Assembly: GCA_964017185.1 (NCBI GenBank)
Contig: OZ024870.1
Span: forward strand, 23,273,621 to 23,337,620
Source: Rugalucina vietnamica
Taxonomy: Eukaryota; Mollusca; Bivalvia; Lucinida; Lucinidae
Reading direction: 5' to 3'
Length of the DNA: 64,000 nucleotides
Both the position numbers and the translations under genes were made by a program. Of the stretch, positions 28,811-40,000 are shown one piece after another; the stretch's first letter is position 1; every line of letters begins with the position of its first letter. Under the pieces are notes generated by a model that saw only the letters and a list, made by a program, of their open reading frames with translations, was not told the origin of the DNA and did not search any database.

Positions 28811-30325
28811 CAGAGGACCAATGGTCCTGTAAACGCTCACCTGAGTTTGCTGCATATATCAATAAACATGTTTTGAATATTATGGTATTTAACCCCAGTG
28901 CAGGGGCAGATGAAGCCCTTGGGCCGTTGTTTTTTTTTCAGAATAATCAATATTCTGTCCATTTGTCAATTTCTTGCTGGCTTTTCCCTTCAAATGACAT
29001 TTTAACAGTTTTTCCCATTCAAATGCATGGGCAACCCATGTTCACCTTGCCATAAACTTAGTCAAGGTTATCACAGGGTCATGATTTATATATACATTGT
29101 AATACTTTATCCATAGATGCTTCACACCAAGTTTCATTGAAATCAATCTATTGGTTTCAGAGAAGAAGATATTTGAAGGTTTTTTACCATATATGGGCAT
29201 GGCAGCCATCTTGGTCATGTGACCTAGATTATTAATATATACATTGATTCGCCCATCCTATAGATGCCTCACATAAAATTTGGATTCAATTGGCCAAGTG
29301 GTTTCAGAGGAGCAGATGTTTGAATATTATGGTAATATACATGTATATTGCCCCGGGGTGTGGGCATATGAGCTCTTAGGTCCATTTTTTTCAGAATCAT
29401 TAATATTTAGTCCTACTACCCATTTCCTGCAAGATTTTCACCTCAAATGACTTTTTAAAAGTTTTCCCTATTCAAATGCATTGGCGACCTATGTTGACCT
29501 TGCCGTAAAAAAGGTCAAGGTCATCACAGGGTCATGATTCATATACACATTGTAGTACTTGAGCCATCGATGCTTCATGCCAAGTTTCTTTGAAATTGAT
29601 CCACCGGTTCTGGAGAAGATTTTTGAAGGGTTTTTACCATATATGGGCATTGCGGCCATCTTGGTCACGTGACCTGGATTATTTATATATACATTGATAA
29701 CCCCTTCCTATTGATGCTTCATATAAAATTTGGCTTTGATTGGCCAAGCGGTTTCAGAGGAGATGATGTTTGAATATTATGGTAATATACATGTATATTG
29801 CCCCGGGGTGGGGGCATATGAGCCCCTGGGGTTCAATTTTTTTCAGAATCATTAATATTCAGTCCTGCTGCCCATTTCCTGCAAGACTTTCACTTTAAAT
29901 GACTTTAAATGACATTTTAAAAGTTTTCCCCATTCAAATGCATTGGCGACCTATGTTGACCTTGCCGTAAAATAGGTCAATGTCATCACAGGGTCATGAT
30001 TTATATACACATTGTAGTGCTTGAGCCATCGATGCTTCATGCCAAGTTTCGTTGAAATCAGTCCACTGGTTCTGGAGAAGATTTTTGAAGGGTTTTTACC
30101 ATATATGGGCATGGCAGCCAACTTGGTCATGTGACCTGGATTTCTTATATACACATTGGTTCCCCCTTCCTATGGATGCTTCATATAAAATTTGGCTTTG
30201 GTTGGCCAAGCGGTTTTAGAGAAGAAGATCTTTGAAATTGTGGACGGACGGACGCACGGACGGAAGACGGACGGATGGCCATCCTATAAGCTCACCTTGT
30301 GAGCCTAACGGCTCAGGTGAGCTAA
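28811..30325 (-). mobile_element. Transposon family F, copy 2 (inverted relative to copy 1)
   Basis: Begins AGAGGACCAATGGTCCTGTA and ends GAGCCTAACGGCTCAGGTGA, the reverse of 5782-7317. Three tandem units of about 455 bp (the TAGATGCTTCAC/TCGATGCTTCAT word near 29113, 29570 and 30024) and a (GGAC)n tract at about 30241-30275. No coding capacity. Confidence 0.8.
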
Positions 30326-30329
30326 ACAA

Positions 30330-30400
30330 ACCCCAGTTTCGGCTATATTAAAGTGTAATTTAAGGGAGTATACATTTCACGGACATGTTTTCCTGATGCT
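30330..30400. repeat. MITE family D fragment (copy 6)
   Basis: GTATACATTTCACGGACATG and TTTTCCTGATG at about 30370-30400 form the family D end; this suggests family F copy 2 inserted into or beside a D copy. Confidence 0.45.
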
Positions 30401-30439
30401 TATTCAGAGCCTCAGTGTCTGAATTTCTTACCTTACCAC

Positions 30440-31730
30440 TTGATTTCACTGTCAGTGGAAACGCTATGTTTCTTTCATGATGTTTTTATACCGGCCAAAA
30501 TCTTACATGAACGTAGTGCCAAATATTGTAGGCATTCAACCAGCTTAGCATAAGCTCGATTCAATTGGCATTGCATGTAGTCTTCCAAATGCAACACTGG
30601 TTTTTGCCGTTTTTGCCATGAAGAATTTGTTAAAATCTCTCAGTTTTTCATTCACAGTGATGGCTGGTTCATGATTGTACGGCTTTCCATGTGTAAATTG
30701 GTGTCTTTTGTGGTGATTATCAGGTTATGATCTGTTGCATTCTTGCCCATGTCATCTACATAGCCTGCTCATCTAGCATATCTGTCTACGCATTACTTGG
30801 GTAGCAACCTCCTTATACTTAGGTAGGATAAATTGCCATCAAAGCGACACGTTATTGGAAAACCAGTATCATTCTCTTGAAAAAGCGTCCCATTAGCATG
30901 GAAGAAAACATCATGCTGAACAGTGTTGGCACCATCCTATTTGACACCAACTGTCACTTTGAAAGATTCAGAGAATTTTTCACCATCCTGGAAATGTAAT
31001 GGTATACCACCATCAAATTTTCGAGGTTATCTTGCTGTAAATCATAGTCATGTCTATTTCTGAATCCACATTAACTATCTGGAATAAGTATTATCTGATA
31101 GACAATCCAACAGTGTTTGGTGGTTTCTTTCAAGCAATTGATAGGAGATTATTGTAACAGACGGATGTTCTTTCTGCTTGTCTGATTGATTATGGATGCA
31201 TACTTTAATACTTGTGGGCTAGCCTCATACAAGTCAAAGAAACTGGGCGGTAGTTACAAGCAAGGGACCTGTCACCTTTCTTGAAAAGTGGACAAATATT
31301 AGCAAGTGACCATTCCTTGGGGATTTCACCCGTATTGATTGACTGCTGGATTGACTACTGGAAGAGATGTGCAAATACAGGTCCTAATTCTTTTGCCAAT
31401 TCTTTTAGTACTCTAGGATGGAGTTCATCAGGTCATAAGGCTTTAGAAGGATTCAGACCTTTAAGGAGTCTTTGTAACAACAATTTTATCCATGAATGGG
31501 GCCGACCTATCCAGAAGTGGGACTTAGTTGTGTACCGTTTTGGTGAATACATCTGTGAACTGTCCATTGAATTCTTCTGCATTGAGCAATACTTCCATTT
31601 TTCTTTTTCAAAGGGGGAATCCGAATCTTCCTCCTTATCTCAGAAGTTATCCATGGGACAGAAGAGACAGATAGACTTGTTTTTGATGGGATATGCTTAT
31701 CTGCCGAGTCCTGGATGAAAGATAATAGTG
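30440..31730 (-). mobile_element. Decayed LINE reverse transcriptase remains
   Basis: On the minus strand, broken reading frames show LHPRVLKELAKELGPVFAHL, GEIPKEWSLANICPLFKKGD and NYRPVSLT between about 31470 and 31220, all RT finger motifs. Between about 31030 and 30560 there are traces such as FSESFKVTVGVK and SVAFGRLHAM, typical of RT palm/thumb and downstream regions. Several stops interrupt it. An old copy in the region between genes A and B. Confidence 0.7.
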
Positions 31731-31734
31731 GAGC

Positions 31735-32075
31735 GGCTTAATGAGAAAATACTTCAGTTGATGATACAAGCATGAATTTTTCACCATATGTTCTTTACAT
31801 GACACACATTGAGTTCTGATCCCTAGCCACTTGAAATTCCGCCATTTTCAAGATGGCCACCAAAAACAAAATGGCCGACAGTTGTGAAAGGAGTACATGT
31901 AGTAAATTGCTCATATCTTAGGTTCTTTTCATCATAGAACAACAATATTGATACCAAAATAAATCTAAATGATTGTTCTTTGAAATGAAGTTCCAATATG
32001 CAAATTACCTCATTTGCATATTATGAATATTAATGAGATCTTAATTTTTGGCTAAAATTTAGAAAAAAAAATTAG

Positions 32076-32111
<36 letters not shown>

Positions 32112-32340
32112 TTTTCTGAACGATGTAAAATGTTAAATGAAAATGGATATCTATGGCTTTGATATTGCTAGACCATAAATTATCATAAATTAACAAAAGC
32201 TAATTAGCATGTTCATGAATAGTCATTTTAAAACATTTTAAGACTCTGTATGCCCTTATCTATCAGTTTAGTTTAAAAAGTTCATACAGTTAATTGCTTA
32301 AAGCTTAGGTCCTATTCATCATAGAACATCAGTATTGATA
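31735..32340 (+). repeat. AT-rich dispersed repeat with A34 tract and internal duplication
   Basis: The words TCATCATAGAAC and ATTGATACCAAAAT occur near 31928-31962 and again at 32317-32348. The poly-A tract is at 32073-32106. TGCAAATTACCTCATTTGCA resembles stretches in gene B intron 7 (about 45390-45440 and 46670-46720). Confidence 0.5.
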
Positions 32341-32860
32341 CCAAAATTGGCTCCATGTTGCCAAATCTTAAGGGTCACTGAAGAGGCTTGAATAGCTGAA
32401 ACCGCGGTATGGCCCATCACCTTTTTCACAAATATACTAACTGCTCTGAAAGGATCTCAGTTTTATTTTTATTTGCTATTACTGCAGCTGTTGTTGTGCC
32501 GTGTTGCGGCCCTAAAAAGTCTCCCCGTACAGTATTCATAGTGCAGATTATATTTTCCTTTTGGTCCTTTGAGATCAGAGAGGGTATTTTGAGAAATCAG
32601 AAAATTATTATCGGTTAAGATTCATTTTCTAACCAACGTTTACTGCAATTGGCCCCATTTTGATTAAACAAGTCTTTATTTTTGACTACCCTGTTAAAAG
32701 TTGCCAAATTACAGCAATTCTCTTTGGCTCCATGTTGCCAATTCTAAAGGGTCACTGAAGAGGCTTGAATAGGCGAAACCGTGGTATGGCCCATCACCTT
32801 TCTCACAAATATACTCACTGCTTTTAAAGGATCCTGGTTTTATTTTTATTCTTAGACGAC
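32340..32860 (+). repeat. Dispersed repeat family A, longest copy
   Basis: A ~125-bp unit (GGCTCCATGTTGCCAAATCT to AAAGGATCTCAG) occurs at both ends of a ~270-bp interior (GCAGCTGTTGTTGTGCCGTG to CTACCCTGTTAAAAG). The same order is seen at 49390-49860. Either a tandem array or an element with direct end repeats. Confidence 0.7.
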
Positions 32861-33353
32861 CTCTCCACTCCGAGCGATTCTACGGATCGGCAGTATCCAG
32901 TCTAACCTTCTTTTAGTCGTCCAACAACACTTCATCCCATGATATCCTTAGCTTGCCGGATCTATTCTGTGCAACGACAAAGTGTAGCCAGTCATTGCCC
33001 ATGTTTCTGCTGCATGTGGCAGTACATATGTTGAATACACTTGACCTCTGAGATTGAACGGGTATCCGAGTAGCCATTGAAATACTTTTAATTTGCAAAT
33101 TTTAAGGTATCTGCCCTCATAGATTCATAATCACCTTTCTGGTAACGATGCACCTTCCTCCGAGGTTTCTTAATGGGGGGGAATAACAAGCTTCAGCGTT
33201 CCAGAAACAATATCATGATCACTGAGACAATCTGGGGAGTGAATGTCTACAAACTGATTGGGAAGAGAAGTGATAATCAAGTCCAAAGTATTTCTTTCTG
33301 TGGTAGGGAAGTGGACTAATTGATCAAATCCATGATCATTAATTAATAATGTC
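32860..33353 (-). mobile_element. LINE endonuclease-to-RT linker fragment
   Basis: The minus strand reads NDHGFDQLVHFPTTERNTLD, LIITSLP and CLSDHDIV: the APE endonuclease C-terminal blocks with SDH. PPIKKPRRKVHRYQKGDYES, the linker before RT, follows. At least one stop lies beyond it. It is bordered at 33357 by a SINE that probably inserted into it. Confidence 0.65.
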
Positions 33354-33356
33354 AAC

Positions 33357-33546
33357 CATTTTTTTTTTAAATTCAGTTTTACGTCCCTTTCAAGATTATT
33401 TCAGCTCATATGAGACGGGCCAATCGGTAGGTTGGCGAAAACGGGAGAACCCCGAGAAAAACCACCTGGCACACCCGCAAGCAGAACTTGGCTTGTCTCA
33501 CATGTGGCCAGAGCGGGGCTCGAACCCACACCAGACACAGCGGTGA
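33357..33546 (-). mobile_element. tRNA-derived SINE, reverse orientation
   Basis: The minus strand shows a B box TGGGTTCGAGCCCCGCTC near 33508-33525 and ends in an A-rich tail (T run at 33359-33369 on the plus strand). It abuts the LINE endonuclease fragment. Confidence 0.68.
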
Positions 33547-34060
33547 GATGATTTGACATTCAATCCTACTCAATGGTGACCCACATTTATTGTGTCAAAT
33601 GCCATTTCGGTTCCGTTAACTAAATCATGTTAACAGATTAAACGGGGCAATGATAGTCACAGGTAGGCTACAATAAGTATTGCGGCCACTGTAACTGTAC
33701 GATTGCATTTGTCGTTTCTGTCTGAGCGGTTTTTTGGCTGCCGTTGCATAAACCTAACACTGCAATAGTAATATTATACGCTCGAATGGACCGTTTATAG
33801 CCTTGAGAGGTTTATTTCAACGAGCGTCGCGTTTGATTGATCGTTCAATGTCTATATTTCCCGGTTTAAAAGATCATGTTAGAAGAAAAGTTGAATGTGT
33901 GACATATGGAATAACATGTAAAATACGAAGTAAAGTATGTTCTAATAAAGTTTTCAGGGTAAATGAATGACAATGATCCGACCACTGCGTCACACTGTTA
34001 CTGGCTCGTTGCAGACTGGAGACTGATGGTGGGTGTAGGGGGCGGGGGTGATACAGATTT
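33547..34060. other. Unassigned intergenic sequence
   Basis: No gene or repeat family recognised. Confidence 0.4.
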
Positions 34061-34295
34061 GAGCCGCCCCATGGGAAAACCAACAATCTGCATAGGCGAA
34101 AACAAAGACGCAGATCAGCTTCGCGGTAACCGCGAAGCTGATCAGCGCCTTTGTTTTAGCTACATGGATAATACACTTCCTCGTCTTCTTAAATCCAAAA
34201 TTTCAAGCTTCTAGCTCTTTTCTGTGACTACACAGACCGGTTTGTGTCGGACCTGTTCGGAAACCACATTGTTGGCTTTCCCACGAGGCGGCTCA
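34061..34295. mobile_element. Palindromic MITE family C, copy 2
   Basis: GAGCCGCCCCATGGGAAAAC to CACGAGGCGGCTC, with the core CAGATCAGCTTCGCGGTAAC/CGCGAAGCTGATCAGCGCC. Intergenic. Confidence 0.85.
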
Positions 34296-34631
34296 TTTGT
34301 CATCAGCTTAAAGTAACTAGGCTAAATGTTTAGCCACGTCAAAAGAAAATGTGAATTGTATGTTTTTAAACCAAGTTGAACATAAATGTTGTGTATTCTG
34401 GATATTTAAAACAATATAGGCCTACACATGCAGGTCTATCCGTACATTTGCCTCTTTCGTTCGCACATTATATGTATTACAGTTAAGCTATGTTTTCCAA
34501 TGGTATAGGGCAACTTGTGTATGATTCAATTCATGTTGATGTATATCACCTTTTGTAGAGCAGATTGTTATCATATTTTGCATTTTTTAATAATAAAAAA
34601 ATGGATAACTGATGGAGTCTGTTATAACGGA

Positions 34632-34847
34632 TTAACCCATATTTGACGAATGAATTCTCCCATCAGTATTTGGGTGAGTTCACTTTCATTTTTAGGGGTG
34701 TTAGGAGCGTTATTTTTTATTTTTATTTTTTGTTTTTCATTTTCGATGACATTTCTCTGTGCGCAAACAGAATAGCCCCAGATGGGACGCCGCGTTTTGC
34801 GGCGTCACATCTGGGGCTATACTGTTTGCCTATGTTATATGAGTTAA
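34632..34847 (+). mobile_element. MITE family B, copy 2
   Basis: TAACCCATATTTGACGAATG to ATATGAGTTA, with the hairpin AGCCCCAGATGGGACGCCGC/GCGGCGTCACATCTGGGGCT. Confidence 0.78.
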
Positions 34848-34878
34848 TCACGTACTAGTGTAGAATTTTTAAACTACT

Positions 34879-34964
34879 TTGCAACAACTTGTTGCATCCC
34901 TGTTGCGTCCCAGAAAATGATGTTCAACTTGTTGCATCCCTGTTGCGTCCCAGAAAATGATGTT
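34879..34964. repeat. Two-copy 42-bp tandem duplication
   Basis: CAACTTGTTGCATCCCTGTT plus GCGTCCCAGAAAATGATGTT occurs twice back to back. Confidence 0.9.
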
Positions 34965-36054
34965 AGTACGTCGCGTCTGCTTTATAGATTGCTTCTGACG
35001 TTGTTCAGTGATACATGTCTCGACGAAAGTGAAACAAGGTACCAACACACCAAATGAAGCGTATTGAGGGTTAGCCGGCTGAAGCCTCATAGGCTGGTGC
35101 TGTATTTCTACACAATTTGTACACGATGTATTGTCTTTAATTTTTATGATGTCTTTTGCATGCTTCAGTTTTGGCGTTTTGCTTCAATATGCACGTTGCG
35201 ATACTTGGTTCATTACCGTATCTGTTATTCTGTGCGTCTCTTGCATGCCTTTTATCAGCTACAGTATGTATGTTGTGTTATTTTATGTAACATGAGAACG
35301 CATGGCATGTCTTTTCGGGCCTCCAACAAGTTATTAGCCAAACCGACCAATTCTAACACATTTGCATAAATTTTAGAGCCATTTTACTTAAAGGTTCACT
35401 AGAGATTTACCTTTTTGTATTCATGAATAATTTACATAATTTCAATAGCCTATTTGGTAGGTCTGTTATTTACTATACACAATAGTCTGTATAAACTATA
35501 GAAAACTTTTTTGAACGCATGAACAAGAAATAATACACCAAAATTGATACTCGGATAGACTGAATACGTGAAATATGTCGTGGTTCAGTGGAAATAGGAC
35601 TAAATCTACTGTAACGTGACCTAGCAAGTAAACATATGTCGACATTTTCGAATCTCAAGGTTTGTGAAACCGTTCATGCAAACGTGTTTTCACTTCCTAT
35701 AACATGCAGTAGGATTACGATGACTGACCTTGGAATGTGATTTCTTAGGCGTGCTTATTGTGTGTCATTGATTTTCCCAGAGAAACCTATCTTCGAAGTT
35801 TTATTAACCGGGTCCGACACATCCTTGGGTCTTGAAAATGGTTTGATAGAATGTGGCAGCTACATGTATCTATGTAACAAAAACAAGCACACTGAACGGT
35901 GACTTGCCTGATACAGGTAAATCGTGTTCTTTAGAGAAAGCCAATAATGCATGTTACTGCAATGAATCAATGAGGAAGTAGTCAGGTAGTAAGAAGACGC
36001 TTTTTCCAGATGCAGGTAAATATCCCACCCACACAAGGCTGTTTGTTTTTGCTG
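34965..36054. other. Unassigned intergenic sequence
   Basis: No gene, RNA or repeat recognised. It probably includes regulatory sequence for gene B, but no element can be identified by eye. Confidence 0.4.
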
Positions 36055-36230
36055 GTTATGTCACAGTCAACACCTTATCGGAGCCGTCGCTTCCTGAGTA
36101 TTAACCACAGTGACTGTACTGGAGAGTTAATTTGTGTTCCTCAAGGGCACGCAACTCGCTATCAGTGGGTTTCGATTCCTGGACTCGATCTCCGAGTCCG
36201 ACGCTCTACCACTAATATATAAGGCTGCCG
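36055..36230 (-). mobile_element. tRNA-derived SINE upstream of gene B
   Basis: The minus strand has the A box TAGTGGTAGAGCGTCGGACT (near 36213-36194) and a B-box-like GGAATCGAAACCC. Tail unclear. It lies about 500 bp upstream of the gene B start codon. Confidence 0.62.
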
Positions 36231-36725
36231 AGCTTCCTACACAGGGTTATATTTTGAAATCGACGAACCCTGAAACAAAATTAAATATACATAATTACTG
36301 GTTCAAAAGTTTTCATAATTTTGTTGGTAATTCATGTGGGATATATAAATGAATAATTGACAGATTTATTTTCTCAATGTTTCAGACTGACCCTATTATA
36401 TATTTACAAATCAACCCACTTTAACCAGCTATATCAACGGCACGCTTTATCTAAAGCATTTTATTGACGGATTTTATTGACGGAATTTTAGCGTCGGGAT
36501 AGCGATGGATTCTTTCAGCCACGCAGAAAAGACACATTAAGCACTTGGACAGAATTTCATAAACAAAAGAAACATATTTGTCACTTTGTGATTGTGTCTG
36601 CGAGCTGAAGACTCTGTCACAATGTTTGCTGGATTGCAACTATAAGAGAAAACTGAGCGACAAAACCGCCATAGTTACACCCTCTCGATCGTACAGGTGG
36701 TGAACAGACAGTACAGGGACAAATT

Positions 36726-36928
36726 ATGGAATCTGAATTCACAGACATAGACATCCACGGTCCTTCTGGTGCGAACGGGTCTGTCGCCTTACCAAAACAG
36801 ACGGGCGAACAAAATGGAAAACCTCTGAAACCCGCAAAGAAAATGAACAATTCTTGTATGGACTCTGTGTCTCAGATATCTCGTATTCGGAATGCTATGA
36901 TTAAAGGTCTGGAAGATATTTATTACAC
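36726..36928 (+). CDS. Gene B exon 1 (start codon)
   Basis: Encodes MESEFTDIDIHGPSGANGSV and a polar tail ending in IRNAMIKGLEDIYY. GTGAGT donor, phase 2. It is only 68 residues, against 160 in gene A; only the last dozen residues before TM1 look related. Confidence 0.9.
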
Positions 36929-37013
36929 GTGAGTATAATTATATTTTATGCTCTAACTACCAAATAGTTTATATATTAGTCTACTTTTCTGAACACAAAA
37001 TTATCTTAGGAGA

Positions 37014-37065
<52 letters not shown>

Positions 37066-40000
37066 TGAAGTGCGACCAAAATAAGTACCTGTTAATGCAT
37101 ATATACTTTGATAGATATGTTTGATAAACACGTGAAATATGTAACATTTTTGGTCAGGCCATAAATGAAATTTTTAGTCAGGCCAAGGTTATAAAACTTA
37201 TATCATCTCAACTCAGTATAGCATGAAATTTTTATAAAATGTTCATAATTACTAAAATATGCCCACATAAATTGAAATTTTAGGTTTATGCCACCAAAGC
37301 CTGTAATTTATCTAAAATGTCAGCGATTTATCTATTTATTCTAAATCTTTAGTTTAAAACATGTTCGCAACAAGAGGCCCAGAATCATTTATATATCCAG
37401 TCAACATGGTAGTATTGAATGCGAGTGTACATTTGTGCTATCATATTCTTATCTCATGTTCTGATTAATTACAGGATTGGTCTCAAGATAGCTTCGTTCC
37501 CTCTCATAACTATCGTCATCAGCATCGCCATCCCTGCCCTCCTTAGTATCGGCATGATCCACTTTAAATTCGACGAAGATTTCGCTGACCTACTTTTGCC
37601 ACCGCAGTCACGAATATTCGCGGATCGTGATTGGGTAGAGAAGCACGTTCCATACGAGCAGAGACCAATCAGATTGATTCTGAAAAATGAAAATGTGCTA
37701 ACGAGAGAAAGTTTACTTGCGGTAAGAAAATGCTTCTTATATAGGCAAACCTTATAACTCTGACTAATTTATATATGCTGTTGCATGCGCGGATCCAGAG
37801 GGGGGACCGGGGGTCCGGACCCCCCCTGGAATTTGAAAATTTTACCTAAAAAAAGGTAATTTCGGGATTTTTTGGGGGTTGGACCCCCCCTCGTCTGTGA
37901 CCAAAAATTACCATTTTCGTTGGACCCCCTCTCATGAAAATTTCTGGATCCGCGCATGTGTTGAATTTTAACAGCAGTTTACCAGTTTACTAGAATCTTT
38001 TAAGCTCAACAAGCCCATACAACAATTTTTGTTGATTGCATACAATTAAACTTCATGGAAGGTTAATGAAAAAGAATTTTATGGAAGAGAAAGTACCGAG
38101 ATAATGCTTATATTTTCAGTTATACGACTTCCATATGAGGATCAGAAACCTTACAGATGACCGGGGAAAATCATTTGACGATGTTTGTGCAAGGTTTGTT
38201 ATACATGTACTTGAGCCGCCGCATCAGAAAAGCAATAATCTGCATATGCGAAAACAAAGACGCAGATCAGTTTTGCAGAAACTGTTTTCGCTACATAGAG
38301 AGTACAATGTCTCTTCTTTCTATATATGAAATTTCAAGCCTCTACCCTGCTTCTGTGACTGCACACGTCGGTTTGTGTCAGACCTAGTCGAAAACCCAGA
38401 TTTGTTTTTCATGCGAAGGCATATATATTGACAATTAACCGTTAAAAAGTTTACAAGATAAATTCATTTAAAATAAATGGAGCAAAACTTGGTTGATATC
38501 AAATTTTATTATTTTGACCATGTTGATACTGTTTCAAAAATCTAAATCGAAACTTTTCACTACAAATTCTATCTTTGGTGTTTCCAAACCGGTCTGACAC
38601 CGTTCTGGTAAATATCAAAAAGTTGTGTTGTAGACTATAGCAAGGACACTCTATCGAGAGGACGATACATTCAATGGAAATCGCTCATGAAATATTGACT
38701 ATGTACTATGCCACTTTTACCTGTCCGCTAAGCAGCAGCAGTCGATATTGTCGCCATTTTGAAATAAGATAAATCATACCTGTTCGAGTTTTTATCAAAT
38801 AACTCCAAAGATTGGTTGCATTCAAATCGATTATTAAAGAAAATTAAGTGCACAAAGTCTACCATCATCATAACAGACAGTTTTACAACCAATTTTTAAA
38901 CGAAAACCTTTCAATTTAGGAAAAAAAACGTAGGAAAAAGAAACCCCTGAAACAAATTTTTGAGCCGTAAATTTCCCGGAAAAAATCGTCCTGACAAACT
39001 GACAGTATAGCTTGAACTTAGGTTTTGCATATGTTAACATAAAGATTTGTCTTTAACATACAAAGTAAACATAATTATTGGTAGAAAGCTCAAATAAAGC
39101 TTTAAAGTGTTCCAAAAGCGCCACCGTTGATTTTCGTTTTCTTAAAACGGTCCGCCATTTGTTGTTGTTGTTGTATCGTAAAGCTCCGCCGTTGACTTAT
39201 CGGCGCACCCGGTAAAACCGGTAAAAGGGGGGATTTTTTTGGATAAAAGTTTTGCACTATACAAAGTCCCTATCTTGGTAAAGTCTATCTAAAACGTGAA
39301 TAAAGTAACTGTGTTCCAGTGAATAAAAGTTTGTGATGTCTACTAAAACAAAGTGCTCCGGTGAATAAAAGTCTGTGAATTAAAAGTTTATCTACAGGCA
39401 CTCTTCCACACGGGGCAGTGTTCTGATAGCTTTACACAGCTGTTTGTGAGATGGCCAATCTTCTGCTTGGCACTTCTTCGAACAGTATCTCACATATCTG
39501 CAAGCAGAACACTTTTGGAAGTTCCCTTCTGCTAGGCAATTCGAACAGCTGTTAGGCGATTCAATGTCTTGTTCAACTTCAGGTATCCGATTTAACAAAC
39601 ACTTTTCGAACTGGGAATCGTCACTATCAGGAATCACTAATTTGTCTGTTTCCGCCTCCTCGGCAGACAGTTCGTTTAATAAATCCGATTGAATGCTGGT
39701 TTGTTTTTCAATGGTTAAACGACTGTGAGACTCTGAAACTAAGGGTGTACGATCCAAGCACCCAGATTCCTCTGAATGTCTGACCACTGGTGACTGCGGA
39801 CTGGCAATCCTCCTCGATTCCGGGGAGTTACGATCCACGCGGCACTTGGAATTCTCCGAGTGACTGACCGCAGGAGATTGTGGACTGGCAACCTTCCTTG
39901 TTTCTTGTAGCCTGGCGTAGTGGGCAGCAAGGTTCTCAGCTCTAAGCTGTCTGGCAACTTTCATTCGTTTCCAGAACTCCCTGCGCCGTCTCCGATCCCT

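Noticed and set aside
31281-31718. 145-codon plus-strand frame
   Set aside because: It is antisense to the decayed LINE reverse transcriptase whose motifs read on the minus strand.
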